Assembly (NCBI GenBank): GCA_039720395.1 | Contig: CM077823.1 | Span: 13,893,385 to 13,957,384 of the forward strand | Direction of reading: 5' to 3' | DNA length: 64,000 nt | From: Liquidambar formosana | Taxonomy: Eukaryota; Streptophyta; Magnoliopsida; Saxifragales; Altingiaceae | In this document: positions 1 to 11,183 of the stretch, piece after piece | How positions within the stretch are numbered: the stretch's first letter is position 1 | How the letters are laid out: each line of letters opens with the position of its first letter | Position numbers and translations under genes: made by a program | Notes under the pieces: generated by a model | Databases searched by the model: none | Seen by the model: only the letters and a program-made list of their open reading frames with translations | Told to the model about the DNA's origin: nothing

Positions 1-1423
1 AATTCAATGTCTATGTGATGTTATATGAATGATTTTAGGATAGTTTATGGCTTTATATGCTTGATAATCCCTGGTTTACTAAGGATTTGATAGTCTTATT
101 CGTTCTATCCTCTTAAATCATGCATAGTTCACATGTTTAGGTTGCTGTGCTTATTATCATGAATTGATGCTCTTGTTAGTTAGTATATATGATATGAATG
201 ATATTCATGATAATTTGAGCATGTCTTAGAGTCATTTAGTAGGTTTTTATGCATAGTTGTGAGATTAGGGTTTCGATAACCCTAAAATCACACAAGTTTC
301 ATACAGCATGCTTAGCTTAGCTTTTTGAGTTGTTGCTCATCATAGTCATTCTATATATGCTGCATATAGTTGAATCATGCTAGGTTTGCATTCATATTAG
401 TGGATTTCTTGGTTTCTATGCATGTTAGCTAGGTCATTGCATGTAGGATTGAGTTAGAGTCCTTAGTTATTCATTATTCTTGTGGTTTGCATGATAAATG
501 GATGATTTTAGGCTTTGTCATGGTTCTGTCCAGATTAGGATTTTGTTTTCTTTGCATGATTGTGTGCACTTGTAAGGGTGCAAACAGGTACAATGCTTGT
601 CCTATTGCAAATAGGGCTGCTATGGTCTGAAATGGCTAATGATTGGAGCTTGTGCGCTCAGGTAAGTAGGGTTTGAAGGTGCCCCAATTCACCTTTCTTT
701 CTCTATCTTTTCTCTTCTCCCTCCTAGGGTTACTTCTTAATACAAGCTTATGATAATTATCAAAGGTTTCCTTCATTAATAAAATTCTGGTTTTTATCAA
801 GGTTTTCCTCTTGTGGAAGTTTTCAGTTTTGGATTAAATCAATACATTTTCAAATGAGGAAACCTAGGGTATTTACCATAGGTTTGTATTAGGTTGTAAC
901 CCTATTCTTTTCGAACTACGTGGACTTTGATCCATGTATTTCGCTGCATGGTACGTAGGCGCTCTTCGTGAGGCTCAAGTCCGGTCTAGGATCCAAGTAT
1001 CCTAGGTTTTTTTCTTTTCTTTTCTTCTTTTTTCTGTTTTGTTTTATTTGAGTGATTGTGCATGAGATGTTTGGATGGAATATATGATATGCATACTGCC
1101 TTGTGATGATATATGTTGATATTTAAGTGAAAAAGATATTAAGTTAGCCCAATTAAATTAAGAGACCAACTCGGGCGATGTGGGTGCCTATGGGCTTTTG
1201 CTCAGAACCTTCCTACGTCGTAACTTAGCCCCCGAATCCAATTTTCTGGTTTCAAAGACTTTGCTTTTCCTTTAATGGAGTCATGTGGTTTTGAAAATAA
1301 AACATTTTTGTGGTTTTCCTCTTTTCCCTAAAAAATGAGGTGGCGACTCCTTTTGGTTTGTTGTCTTTCACCTCTGTATTTTTTGCCAAATCCTTGTGGG
1401 CCACGCTTTTTCGTGGGTTCACA
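1..1423 (+). mobile_element. 5' LTR of element A (cut by window edge)
   Basis: This stretch aligns base for base, without gaps, to 17872-19294 (constant offset 17,871), with about 15 substitutions by eye. It is therefore the 3' part of the 5' LTR of the same element. It ends in ...TTCACA, three bases before a tRNA-type primer site. About 1,249 bp of the LTR, including its TATA box and dyad, lie before the window. About 1% divergence suggests a fairly recent insertion (inference; depends on the assumed rate). Confidence 0.95.
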
Positions 1424-1426
1424 GTT

Positions 1427-1445
1427 TGGCGACTCCGCTGGGGAT
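1427..1445 (+). promoter_or_regulatory. Primer binding site, tRNA-Arg type (element A)
   Basis: The sequence TGGCGACTCCGCTGGGGAT starts three bases after the LTR end. It is complementary to the 3' end of a plant tRNA-Arg (CCA end plus acceptor stem), the primer known for Ogre/Tat Ty3/gypsy elements. The same site with one base changed (CCACT for CCGCT) occurs reversed at 26988-27006 and 40371-40389 in elements C and D. Confidence 0.88.
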
Positions 1446-2127
1446 GTCGAGGGCTAGACTCATTTAATTTGATTGGGCTAACTTAATTTCTTATTGTTAA
1501 TTAAAATCAATCACATTGCATCCGCTTGATTGTGTGCTTTCATTTATTGCATTGTGTGCGCTACTGTTGCATGATCACTCGATTGTCCCTCGATGTATCC
1601 TTGCCAACTGATAGCCTAGTTCGACTTTGGTTTTCCTGATTCCATGTGTTGGGCGAAGCTATCAAACCTCTCTTGCCAAGTACCCATGGGCTTGCCCTTG
1701 TGTATATCAAATGGATCAATCACGTACTGCTGGACCCACGTGACATTCCTAATGTCACATGTGGTTAGGTATAAAGATTGGTACAAGCAAAGTTGAGGAC
1801 CCTAGCCTACCCTCTTAAAAGAAAGAATTGCATGTAATGGGCCTTCTAGGACACCGTTGGATCACCTATATGCACACACGTTGTTGTGATGATATGCTGC
1901 CGTGTTTGTGATGTGTTGCCATGCTTTGTTGATTGAGTGGGTAATTAAAGGAAACTTTACATCCTACATCCTTAATACGTACCCTTCCCCATGACCCTCG
2001 CAAGGGTAATTGGTTAAGAAAACTAATTAAGGGTGTTCGCTGTAAAGATTTTAAGATAATTATGGAAGCTTAGGATGGACCCTTAGGCTGAAAAATTGAG
2101 TATTTACCCTATGTTAGAGGGAGAGAC
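1446..2127 (+). other. Untranslated leader of element A
   Basis: This is the segment between primer site and gag. It is similar in reverse orientation to the leaders of C (26263-26987) and D (39253-40370), for example around the stretch containing CCATGTGTTGGG. No convincing reading frame is seen on the plus strand. It probably carries packaging and primer-initiation signals (inference). Confidence 0.7.
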
Positions 2128-3393
2128 GTGCTGGCTTGGATCCGCGATCAACAAGGGCGCCTAGTCAGTGCTGATTCCATCACTAAGTCGGAGATGGCTG
2201 AAGAAAGAACTAGCAACCGGGGTTTCAACCTTGAGGCCGCTTTGAAAGCTATCATGGAAAAGCTTGATCACACTACCCAGGTATCCGAGACCGCACTCAA
2301 GTTAGCTCAAGACCTTCAACAGAAGAACTCTGAACCTGAATCTAGGGCCCGTGCCACTAATAACAATCAAGGATCCAATGAGTTTGAATCTGCTGAGGAA
2401 CCATTCGGAGAAGGGGGAGAACTACCCAAGACCAAAGAAGGGGAAACCAAAGCCACATCAAGGGAGAGCTCAACCGTCCTAGCAAACAAAGTCGAGGCCT
2501 TAGAACGAACTCTGAAGGGAATCCGCAGGTCTGATGATATGGTGGACATCCGCACTTTGTCCTTGTTCCCAAAGGCTTGCATCCCGTTACAATTCAAGAT
2601 GCCGGAGTTGGAAAAATTCGATGGGATAGGTTGTCCTAAGACCCACCTCAAGATGTATGTGCGAGCTATGCACCCTCGAGGGGCGAATGATGAGTTATTG
2701 GCTCAGATGTTTCATGAGTCATTAGCGAGTTCCGCCTTGAAATGGTTTTTGTCATTAGAGGAGAATAGAACCAAGACTTGGGAGGATGTGTGCAATGCAT
2801 TCACGGACCATTACAAGTATAACACTGAAGTGGATGTCACGCGAAGGGACTTGGAAACCACTAAGCAAGGGGTTAATGAGATTTTCTCTGCCTTCATCAC
2901 TAGGTGGAGACAAAAGGCTTCCAAAATGACAGACAGACCGAATGAGGAAGAACAGATTCAGTTGGTAGTGAAGAATTTGCTGCCCGTATATCACAAGCAC
3001 CTCTTTGCTCACTACTTTCCGAACTTCAAGGCTCTTATTGGGGTTGGCACACAAGTTGAAGATGCAATCGCCGATGGAACAATCAAAACGGAGGAGGTCC
3101 AAAGGAGTCGAAGGACAAATTTTGGAGGAAAACCCAATGCTGAGGTCAATACCATTACCCAACCCACTCGCCTTTTCTCCCTAAATGACTCCACCTCACC
3201 TCGCCAATTCACCGAGCTATACATGCCACTTGAAAGAGTCTTTGAAAAGCTGAGAAGCCGTGACCTCCTGAAACCCCTCGACCCAAGGCCTCCACCAAAC
3301 CCATTGCCCAAGAACTACAATGAAAATGAATATTGCAAGTTCTACCAAGCCAAAGGCCATCTAACCAACCAGTTGTTACCGCCTCCGCCATGA
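2128..3393 (+). pseudogene. gag: gag of element A (capsid, 3' end frameshifted)
   Basis: This frame of 421 residues encodes the structural Gag of a Tat-lineage Ty3/gypsy element, which forms the cytoplasmic particle. The retrotransposon gag domain lies at about residues 165-285, with the usual ALKWFLSLEENRTKTWEDV and DLETTKQG...FITRWRQKA blocks. It is closely similar to the intact D gag (minus strand, 37990-39252). Near the end, the first zinc knuckle (C-X2-[YH]-X4-H-X4-C type) begins with CKFYQAKGH. It then loses its last Cys because the frame shifts by one base at about 3370-3380, and the frame stops at 3393. The ATG at 2128 was taken from the frame, but the next one at 2194 (MAEERTSNRG) aligns with the D start and is the better start. 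Confidence 0.88.
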
Positions 3394-3744
3394 AATCCAA
3401 GATTTGCTCGACAAACAGATCATTTCACCACCCACCGCACCAAATCTCCCAAATGTCACTTCGAAATCCCCTCCCCACTCACAATATGCCTCCTCCCAAC
3501 AACATAAATGCCATCGACCTTGGCTCGTCCCAATCCCGTCAACCCATAAGGCGATACACGCCGCTTCCCATGACCTTGACTCAAGTTTTCCACTAATGTT
3601 ATGATAAAGGGCTCATATTGCCATGCCATTCAAAGCTGAGGCCTTCGACTCCTCACTAATTCTGTTTGTACCATCAGGCACCCGGACATGATACGGAGGA
3701 CTGTGTTATACTGAAAAAGGTAGTTCAATATTGATCAAAAGGTC
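3394..3744 (+). pseudogene. Broken gag-protease junction of element A
   Basis: Gag homology continues past 3393 in another frame (about 3390-3450), then in a third frame to 3596, where a NPLPTHNMPPPNN-type linker is seen. A second zinc knuckle (C-L-Y-H-X4-H-X4-C) lies at 3663-3704 in that third frame, followed by an in-frame TGA at 3732-3734. In related elements this region is one continuous gag-pro frame, so at least two frameshifts and one stop have accumulated here. Confidence 0.75.
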
Positions 3745-5499
3745 TTGGTATTGCGAAAGAAGTCCATGCAGCGACAATTGAAAGAAAGGTTCGAGGCAGG
3801 AGATCCTAAAGTGGGTTTATTGGGAGAGTCGTCCGGAAAGTTTGATTACTATGTACTCTACCCCGACCCCATCCCTGATGAGCCTATAATCCCCACAGGT
3901 TGGGATAAGTTACCAGAGGAAGTCCAAATGGAAGAGATCGACACAATCACATGGGATGACCTCATGGGTGACGTAGGTGAGATTGATGATATGTGGATGA
4001 GCGATGACGAGGTGGAGCACATAACTAGAGGGGGTCGCTATTTCAAGCCTCCACACCTAGAATCTGACAACCCATTGGGGGACTTAGAAGGTAATCGCCA
4101 CCTTGACCTGCAAGAAGAGGAGGACGAAGTGCTTAGGCAATTGAGAAAGACTAATGCCAACATCACTATATGGGGTTTGCTCATGGCCTCTTACAAGCAC
4201 AGGCAGACAATCTTGAAGTTGCTCAACCAGATACAGGTTCCCGTTGACACGTCTCCGGAAAATTTGGTGAACTTGGTGAATCCAACCTCGAAGAACTCAA
4301 CCATTGTGTTCTCAGAGGCAGACCTACCTAAAAGTGAACCTAGCCATTCGCAAGCCATGTACATCACTGTCGACACCATGGGAAAGAGAGTTCTAATAGT
4401 CCTGATTGATAATGGTTCCGCTCTTAATGTGTGCCCTCTCAGAACTGCCACCGTTTTGGGGTTGGATCCAACAGACTTCACGCCATCCGGGCAAACAGTG
4501 AGAGCTTATGATAATACCCGCAGAGAAGTGATTGGAGTGGTCACTTTGCCGCTGATTATGGGGCCTACAGAATTCAGAGTGGAGTTCCAAGTCTTGGATG
4601 TCCCGTCATGCTTTAATCTCTTGTTGGGAAGACCTTGGATTCATCCTGCAGGGGCTGTCCCTTCTTCATTGCACCAAAAAGTCAAGTTCCCTTATAAAGG
4701 GGCCATCGTCACACTCCAAGGTGATTATGACTTGAAGTCGTCGGGGGTACCCATTTGTGAGATCAAGCCCGAGCCCGTTGGAACACCATTGTCTGGGTTC
4801 GAGTATGTTCAATGCATAGAGAAAGAACTGAAACAGAGAGAGTTGATACCTCTCGACTTTTGCCCTCATGGCAATTGGCATGTGGGGAACATAATGAAGA
4901 AAATGAGTTTCTTCCCAGGCATGGGACTAGGACGCCATCAGCAAGGCATACCGGTTTCCGTTCAGAGCCGCATTGTCACTTATACCTTCGGATTGGGGTA
5001 TGAGCCTTCCAAAAAGGACCGTATGGAGATGTTGCAGAGAAGCAGAGAAAGGGTCAAAGCAAAAGCAGAAGGAAGGGTGCCAGATATCCGAATCTCGCCA
5101 TACCGACCTACTTTGAATGGTTACTTTATTAAGGAAGGGGAGGACTTTCTGTTCTGTGGATTTCCCGAACCATCCATTGACAAAGCAACCAAAGCGAGAG
5201 TTCCGGGGTTTGAAATATTCTTTACTGAGTGGTATCCCATCACTGCATCAATGGTTGATGATGAAGCAATTAATGATGACTATTGGGAAGAGAAGAGTGA
5301 GGACTGGGCAGAACAGATGGATTCGGAAGCCATGGTTACAATGTTTCAAGATATGGTTCTTGCTGTAGAAGAGTCGGATCTCGAGTGTTCTTCAATTCAC
5401 CATGCAGCCATGCCGCTCCTTAATTGGTATCTTGAAGAGGGTACCATTGCAGAAATTCCTGAGGGCGAGGATCTCGACTTACCTGATAGTAGTTTGTAG
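3745..5499 (+). CDS. pro: Aspartic protease plus G-patch region of Pol (element A)
   Basis: This frame of 584 residues is open throughout and is part of the Gag-Pol polyprotein. The retropepsin active site is at about residues 222-225 as D-N-G-S (usually D-[ST]-G), with the second conserved block LLLGRPWIH about 80 residues later. This protease would cut the polyprotein. At about residues 380-405 a G-patch-like segment (FFPGMGLGRHQQG) is seen, as in many Tat-type polyproteins. The frame ends in TAG at 5497-5499, but a candidate intron beginning at 5496 would remove that stop and join this frame in phase to reverse transcriptase. The annotated start is only the first ATG after the damaged junction; the native protein would be read through from gag. 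Confidence 0.85.
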   Translation: MVLRKKSMQRQLKERFEAGDPKVGLLGESSGKFDYYVLYPDPIPDEPIIPTGWDKLPEEVQMEEIDTITWDDLMGDVGEIDDMWMSDDEVEHITRGGRYFKPPHLESDNPLGDLEGNRHLDLQEEEDEVLRQLRKTNANITIWGLLMASYKHRQTILKLLNQIQVPVDTSPENLVNLVNPTSKNSTIVFSEADLPKSEPSHSQAMYITVDTMGKRVLIVLIDNGSALNVCPLRTATVLGLDPTDFTPSGQTVRAYDNTRREVIGVVTLPLIMGPTEFRVEFQVLDVPSCFNLLLGRPWIHPAGAVPSSLHQKVKFPYKGAIVTLQGDYDLKSSGVPICEIKPEPVGTPLSGFEYVQCIEKELKQRELIPLDFCPHGNWHVGNIMKKMSFFPGMGLGRHQQGIPVSVQSRIVTYTFGLGYEPSKKDRMEMLQRSRERVKAKAEGRVPDIRISPYRPTLNGYFIKEGEDFLFCGFPEPSIDKATKARVPGFEIFFTEWYPITASMVDDEAINDDYWEEKSEDWAEQMDSEAMVTMFQDMVLAVEESDLECSSIHHAAMPLLNWYLEEGTIAEIPEGEDLDLPDSSL

Positions 5500-5665
5500 G
5501 TTCCTTAGTAGCTTGTTTTAGCTTTCCTTTCAAATAAAGTGTGTCCACCTAGCCCACCTTGTGGAGTTACGAGTCGTTCCCTAGTTGTGGCACATGTGTT
5601 TTCTTTTCTTTGTTTTGTTTTGATTAGTTCAGTCAATAAAGTGTGTTTCTTTTCATTATTTGCAG
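5496..5665 (+). other. Candidate spliced intron between protease and RT
   Basis: A donor GTAGGT at 5496 and a pyrimidine-rich acceptor ending TTTGCAG at 5665 bound 170 nt. The intron interrupts a codon after its second base on both sides, so splicing keeps frame and removes the TAG at 5497. Ogre/Tat elements are known to have such an intron between protease and RT. Only sequence supports it here. Confidence 0.65.
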
Positions 5666-8600
5666 TGTTTCCTTTCTCTCTTCTATGGATATCTATGGCA
5701 TGGATATAGATCCTAGGAATGACGTCCCCCCGGAGCTCGTCGAGCAAAGGAAAAGGGGCGTTACCGAACCTAACATGGATGAATTGGAATCAATCAATCT
5801 AGGGACAGATGAATTGCCAAGGATAATTAAAATTGGGATAACTCTCTCACCTGCTGAAAAAGAAAAGTTGATAATACTTCTAAAAGCCAATGTAGAGGCC
5901 TTCGCATGGTCTTATGAGGATATGCCTGGTATTGATCCAGATATAGTGCAACATTACATCCCCACTAATCCCACTAAAAAGCCTATAAAGCAAAAACTAA
6001 GAAGATTAAAACCAGAATGGGCTTTGAAAGTAAAAGAAGAGGTAACTAAACAATTAGATGCCGGGTTTCTCCAAGTTGTGGAGTACCCTGAATGGCTGTC
6101 TAACATAGTGCCTGTGCCTAAAAAAGATGGGAAAGTGCGAATGTGTGTTGACTTCCGCGACCTTAATGCTGCGAGCCCAAAGGACGATTTCCCTCTACCG
6201 CATATCGATGTGTTGGTGGACAGTACAGCGGGCCATGCTCTTCTCTCCTTCATGGATGGGTTCTCCGGTTACAACCAGATAAAGATGGCGCCTCGAGACA
6301 TGGAAAAGACGGCTTTTATCACGCAGTGGGGCACGTATTGCTACAAGGTAATGCCTTTTGGCTTGAGAAATGCTGGGGCTACTTACCAAAGAGCTGCTAC
6401 GACCCTATTGCATGATATGATCCATAAAGAAGTAGAGGTGTATGTGGACGACATGATAGTCAAATCTGTAGACCGGGAAGGACATTTCGCGGCATTGGAG
6501 AAATTCCTAGAATGGGCAAAGAAGTACAACCTCCGACTGAATCCTCAGAAGTGCGCCTTCGGAGTCACCGTAGGAAAGCTGTTGGGTTTCATGATCACTC
6601 AGAGGGGAATTGAAGTTGATCCAGGGAAGATAAAAGCTATCATGGAGATGGAGCCACCAAGAACAGAAAAGCAGATCCGGGGTTTTCTGGGGAGAGTTCA
6701 ATACATAAGTCGTTTTATCGCCAATCTGACCATGGTATGCGAGCCAATTTTCAAGCTACTTAAAAAGGGCGTTTCCAAGGAATGGAATGAGGATTGTCAA
6801 GAAGCCTTTGAGACCATTAAAAGGTATCTGAGTAACCCCCCAATCTTGGTTCCCCCGCGGCAAGGTGAACCATTACTGTTATATTTAACGGTTACTGAAA
6901 CCGCGACGGGAGCTATGGTAGCTCAATACCTTAAAGGGTCGAAAAAGGAAAATGCCATCTACTACTTGAGCATGAAAATGACAGATTATGAAGTAAAGTA
7001 CAATGCGCTAGAAAAGGCTTGCGTAGCATTGGTATGGGCCACCCAGAAACTCCGTCATTATATGATGTCTTTCGAAGTCCTGTTGATAAGTCGATTGGAT
7101 CCTTTGAAGTATTTGCTAGAAAAACCAGTCCTATCATACATGACCGCTCGTTGGTCGCTTCTTCTCAATGAATTTGACATAAAGTACCTGGCGCAGAAGT
7201 CCGTTAAAGGAAGTGTCATTGCAGACCATTTGGCAAGCTGCCCTGTGTCATCATCAACCCAATTCAATGATGAGTTCCTCGACGAAGATATCCTGGAAAT
7301 CAAGAAGAAGGTTTAGAAAGTCTACTTTGACGGAGCTGCAAACAGAAGAGGTTATGGCATAGGAGTGCTACTAGTCTCGCCCGAGGAAGCCTTCACGCCT
7401 TTAGCAGTCAAATTGGGGTTCGAAGCCACCAACAACATAGCAGAGTATGAGGCATGCATCCTAGCATTGGAAGCTGCGTTAGAGCTGGGAATAAAAGAAC
7501 TAGAAGTGTTCGGAGATTTAGCATTGATCATCTGTCAGATAAAAGGGGAGTGGAAGACTCGCGATGAGAAGCTGCTACCCTATCATGCCTATTTGGAAGC
7601 ACTGACCAAAGAGTTCGCGGAGATCGAGTTCAATTACTTGTCGAGAAACAAGAATCAGTTTGCTGATGCCTTAGCAACTCTAGCGTCAATGGTGGAAATA
7701 CCAGAAGGAGGAAGCGTGAAACTGCTCGTGATCGAATGCAGAGAGAAACCTGTTTATTACTGTTCCATTCGAGAAGGAGAAGTAACAGATAACCACCCTT
7801 GGTTTTATGACATAAGAAGGCTCATCGAGGAAAGGGAATATCCAGAGGAAGCGTCTCGCGTGGATAGGCGAACACTGAGAAGATTGGCAAGCCATTATGT
7901 GGTATGTGGAGGAAAACTGTATCGGAGGTCTTACGACGGAATCCACTTGCTGTGTGTCACGGAGGAAGAAGCCAGAAAACTCATCGAAGAAATCCATAAA
8001 GGAGCGGGGGCTCCGCATATGAATGGATACATGTTGGCTAAGAAGATCATGAGACTAGGGTATTACTGGTCTACAATGGAAAGGGATTGCTATGCCCACG
8101 TCAAGAAGTGCCATAAGTGTCAACTCTTCGCCAACGGACAACACTTGACCTCCATGCCCTTAACAAGCATGTCAACTCCGTGGCCGTTTGCAGTATGGGG
8201 AATAGATATCATCGGACAGATTAAGCCGAAGGCATCTAATGGTCATGAATACATTTTGGTAGCCATCGATTACTTTACCAAATGGGTGGAAGCAGCTTCC
8301 TTCAAAGTTTTGAATGCTAAAAAGGTGGCGCAGTTCATACAGCTCAACATTATCTACCGATATAGGATACCGCATGAGGTCATTTCAGATAACGGTTAGC
8401 ATTTCCAGAAGGAGACCAAAGAACTCTTGCAGAAGTACAAGATCGTTCATCACTTGTCGTCCCCGTATCGCCCGCAGACAAATGGCGCAGTGGAAGCCGC
8501 CAACAAGAACATCAAGAAGATATTACAGAAAACGACTGACACGTACACTGATTGGCATGAGAAACTACCATTGGCATTATGGGGGTACCGAACGCCAGTC

Positions 8601-9044
8601 AGATCGTCAACAGGGGTTACGCCGTATGCGCTAGTGTATGGGAAGGAGGCTGTTCTGCCAGTGGAATTGGAAGTTCCTTCGTTAAGGGTTGCAGTGGAAA
8701 GTCAGCTAGCAGAGGTGGACTGGATCAAAAGTCGTTATGATGAGTTGGCATTGCTAGATAAAAGGCGATTGAGGGCTCTCTACCATGTGCAAGGGTACCA
8801 GAGAAGAGTCGCGAGGGCATTCAACAAACACGTCAAGGACAGAGGCTTGAAGAAAGGAGATTTGGTATTGAAAGAGATCCGAGCTCCAATTTTCGATCCA
8901 CGAGGAAAGTTCAAACCAAGTTGGGGAGGACCGTATGTCATCAAGGAGATATTGCCAGCAGGGGCTGTTCGACTTATGGATTTGGATGGGATCGAGTTCG
9001 CTCGTCCTACCAATTTGGATCAATTAAAGAAGTATTATGTATAA
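5643..9044 (+). pseudogene. pol: pol of element A: RT, RNase H, archaeal-type RNase H, integrase (two TAG stops)
   Basis: One frame runs through this whole stretch apart from TAG at 7314-7316 and at 8397-8399. Domains in order: reverse transcriptase with MPFGLRNAGATYQR and catalytic YVDD at about residues 267-270. Next is a Ty3-type RNase H near residue 415 whose first catalytic Asp is missing (YLTVTETATGAM). From 7317 there is an archaeal-type RNase H with a full D-E-D-D set (YFDGA, NIAEYEA, FGD, QFADALA). The integrase has a zinc finger (HKGAGAPH...CHKC), first Asp in WGIDIIG, second in VISDNG and Glu in NGAVEAANK. The second RNase H is the hallmark of the Tat lineage. By comparison with the family, both stops replace Trp (TGG) or Gln (CAG), single G-to-A or C-to-T changes. 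As it stands this copy could not make integrase. Confidence 0.93.
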
Positions 9045-9392
9045 GGCCTGCTAGGTTGAAAACCTGTAAAGGCGGCCTAGGCAAAAGTTAAGGCATTTGA
9101 ACTACGAGGACCTGATTCCCCAAAAAGAAAAAAAAAAGAAGAAAAAGAAAAAAAAGAAGAAAAAGAAAAAAAAAAGAAAAAAAAAAGAAAAAGGAAAAGA
9201 AAAAGAAAACGGGGATACGTAGGCAGCCCATAAAGTTACATTGGGTGCGGTCCAAACAGCACAATCACAAAAAAATCTCGAAAGTAGATTATTATTGGCA
9301 ATTCATTTGAAACTAATTGTTTGACATAACAATTTATTGGTGTTAAGTAAAAGAACTATCGACATGCCATAGATATTCTATTCCTTGAGTTT
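9045..9392 (+). other. Post-pol spacer with purine tract (element A)
   Basis: This starts with a block containing the hairpin AGGTT-GAA-AACCT and the palindrome GCCTAGGC, followed by an A/G-only run at about 9121-9210. After it comes a conserved stretch near ATACGTAGGCAGCCC. The whole block is found reversed in D at about 36,900-37,170, so it is shared internal sequence. The purine run could be an internal second-strand priming site (inference). Confidence 0.65.
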
Positions 9393-10680
9393 TTAAATCC
9401 TCTTGAGTTTCTTCAGAGTCATTTTGTTTGTCTTCTGTCTTTCTCTATCGAGTCTTCTTTTCTTTCGTAAGTCATGGTCGTGGGATGCCTCTACTGCCTC
9501 AAGAATGTCTTCTCTACAAAGTCCAAGTCTTGTGTCCTTGATAAGGTCATAAATTCTTTCTCGACGAGAAGTCTCCCTTTCGTCCAAGTCATCCTTCAAC
9601 TATTGCTTATATTCTCTACTCATCTCGAAAGGTCCTTCAGTGTTGGCAATCCGAGTCAATTTCAGGTTTGTAGGCCAGCGAGTCCTCGCCCACTTGATTA
9701 TGGTAGGACCGACAAGTTCCACAGAGCAACAAGGTCCTATTAAGGACGGTATGGTTTGCATGGCGCCCATCTGGCGAAGAATTCTCGAAGTCCAATAGAA
9801 GGAAGTCGATCTCAGTCCTATGAGTTTGACAAAAGCACACCCCGAGGTTCGAAAAAGTACCTGCTCTTTACACCCCCATGTGAAGACGTACCATTTGATG
9901 CTTCGCCGCGACAGTGTGTGGAAGTAACCCAACCAATCTCTTAAAGAGAATGGCCCAGGGAGTTCAACTCGGCGTAGACAGAAGTGCTGGGGCTTGTATG
10001 GATTAATAGTGGTGGGAGATAGAAAATTCAAGCGCTCAAGCAGCCACATTTGCAGTAAAAAGGGGGCTACCTTCTAAAGGCGCTTTGGGGTTGCCATGAA
10101 CTTTATCTAAACCATTTAAGGTTTCAGCTAATACCAAGGGAATGATGTTATGTCGCTTGAGAAGAGGGGCAACCAACTCACATATTTGAACAGGGGCTTG
10201 AAGAGAGCCGGTGGATATGAGAAAGCGACCAATTAAGCAAAAAGCGAATGCACGCTGAATTTGAAGGGTGAAAGTCAGAGTACCTTCGCTATCATGAGCC
10301 AAGAATGAGGTTGCTAACTTCATTAAGTCCACCATATGGTCCTTGACAAAGATCGTTGCGTCCCTTTGAGGAATGCCAAGAAAATCCGAGAAGGAAGCAA
10401 GGTAATCAGAGCGAGGTCTAGGAAGAATGAATGGCCCTGCGGGCGAAACTCCGAATAAAGCACAGAATTCCTCCATGGTTGGGCATAATTCTTCATAATG
10501 AAATCGAAAGACATGGATTTGAGGATACCAGAAGTATGTAGCAGCAGTGAGAAGAGTCGTCTCGAGCTTCACGTGCCTTATGGAGAGCAATGGTTCCAAG
10601 CCGAAGCGCTTAAACTTAGTTTTGTCTTTGGCAGGCATGACTGCCAAAAACCCTCTTAAGAACCCATCCAAGGCTTCCAT
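9393..10680 (-). pseudogene. Antisense DUF7745-like gene carried by element A
   Basis: This gene reads against the element. It starts at ATG 10680 (an upstream in-frame extension lacks an ATG) and would give about 428 residues. The N-terminal part has the pattern of plant transposon-associated DUF7745 proteins: TYFWYPQIHVFRFHYEEL, CPTMEEFCALFG, then a helical region with ICELVAPLL. The second part continues as LPGPFSLRDWLGYFHTL and ILRQMGA and ends in a charged, coiled-coil-like tail rich in R, E and K. The frame is broken by a one-base change in the run of five A and five G at 10057-10066 (plus strand) and by a TAG at 9600-9602. Biochemical function is unknown. A TATA box and the shared dyad lie just upstream. 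The family name rests on recalled motifs, not a search. Confidence 0.65.
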
Positions 10681-10726
10681 AATTATTGTCAATGAAAATA
10701 GGTGAGTTAGAAGACTTCCCTCATGT

Positions 10727-10736
10727 GTTTTTATAG
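10727..10736 (-). promoter_or_regulatory. TATA box of the antisense DUF7745-like gene
   Basis: CTATAAAAAC on the minus strand lies 47-56 nt upstream of the ATG at 10680, a normal plant position. It suggests that the antisense gene has its own promoter rather than using the LTR. Confidence 0.65.
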
Positions 10737-10821
10737 GGAAAGGGTCACAAATTCGAGTCCTAAAGGGAGTAGAACCGTCAAAATCGCAAAATTCCTAAAA
10801 AATCGTGAAAAAGCGCGTCGA

Positions 10822-10903
10822 CCTCGGGTGACCGTCAGGGGCTGGACGGTCAGCCGTCTAGGCCCAGACGGCTAACCGTCCGGGGCCAGATGGTCACCCG
10901 AGG
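10822..10903. promoter_or_regulatory. GC-rich dyad upstream of the DUF7745-like gene
   Basis: This 82-bp block starts CCTCGGGTGACC and ends GGTCACCCGAGG, with inner mini-inverted repeats around TCAG and CTAA. It is about 90% identical by eye to the dyad in the LTR of A (17329-17410), while the flanks on both sides are unrelated. It lies about 86 bp upstream of the TATA box. Confidence 0.75.
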
Positions 10904-11183
10904 CCCCCGCCTTGTTTTGCCTTGTTTTGCCTGGTTTTGCCTATTTTCACGTTCGGGTGGCCTTTTTAGGCCATTTTCACTCCTATGAACCCACATTGAC
11001 TCAAACTTTCATGAGAAAGGCACCATAACATCATCATGATAGATTCAAACAAGCACAACAAGTATCCATAATAAGGGATAAGAAAGTTTGGTTTTAGGTG
11101 GCAAGTACAAAACACAAGCATAAAATGGAAAAGATAGCCATTGTCTCATTGTTTCCACAAGCCCAACAAGAAAGTAAATGAAC
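10904..11183. other. Spacer between the two antisense genes
   Basis: No reading frame of note. It holds a short direct repeat of a CCTTGTTTTG-like unit at about 10916-10940 and the 3' flank of the PMD gene. Confidence 0.5.

Noticed and set aside
2357..3400. Antisense frames across gag of A
   Set aside because: Shadows of the gag reading frame without homology of their own.
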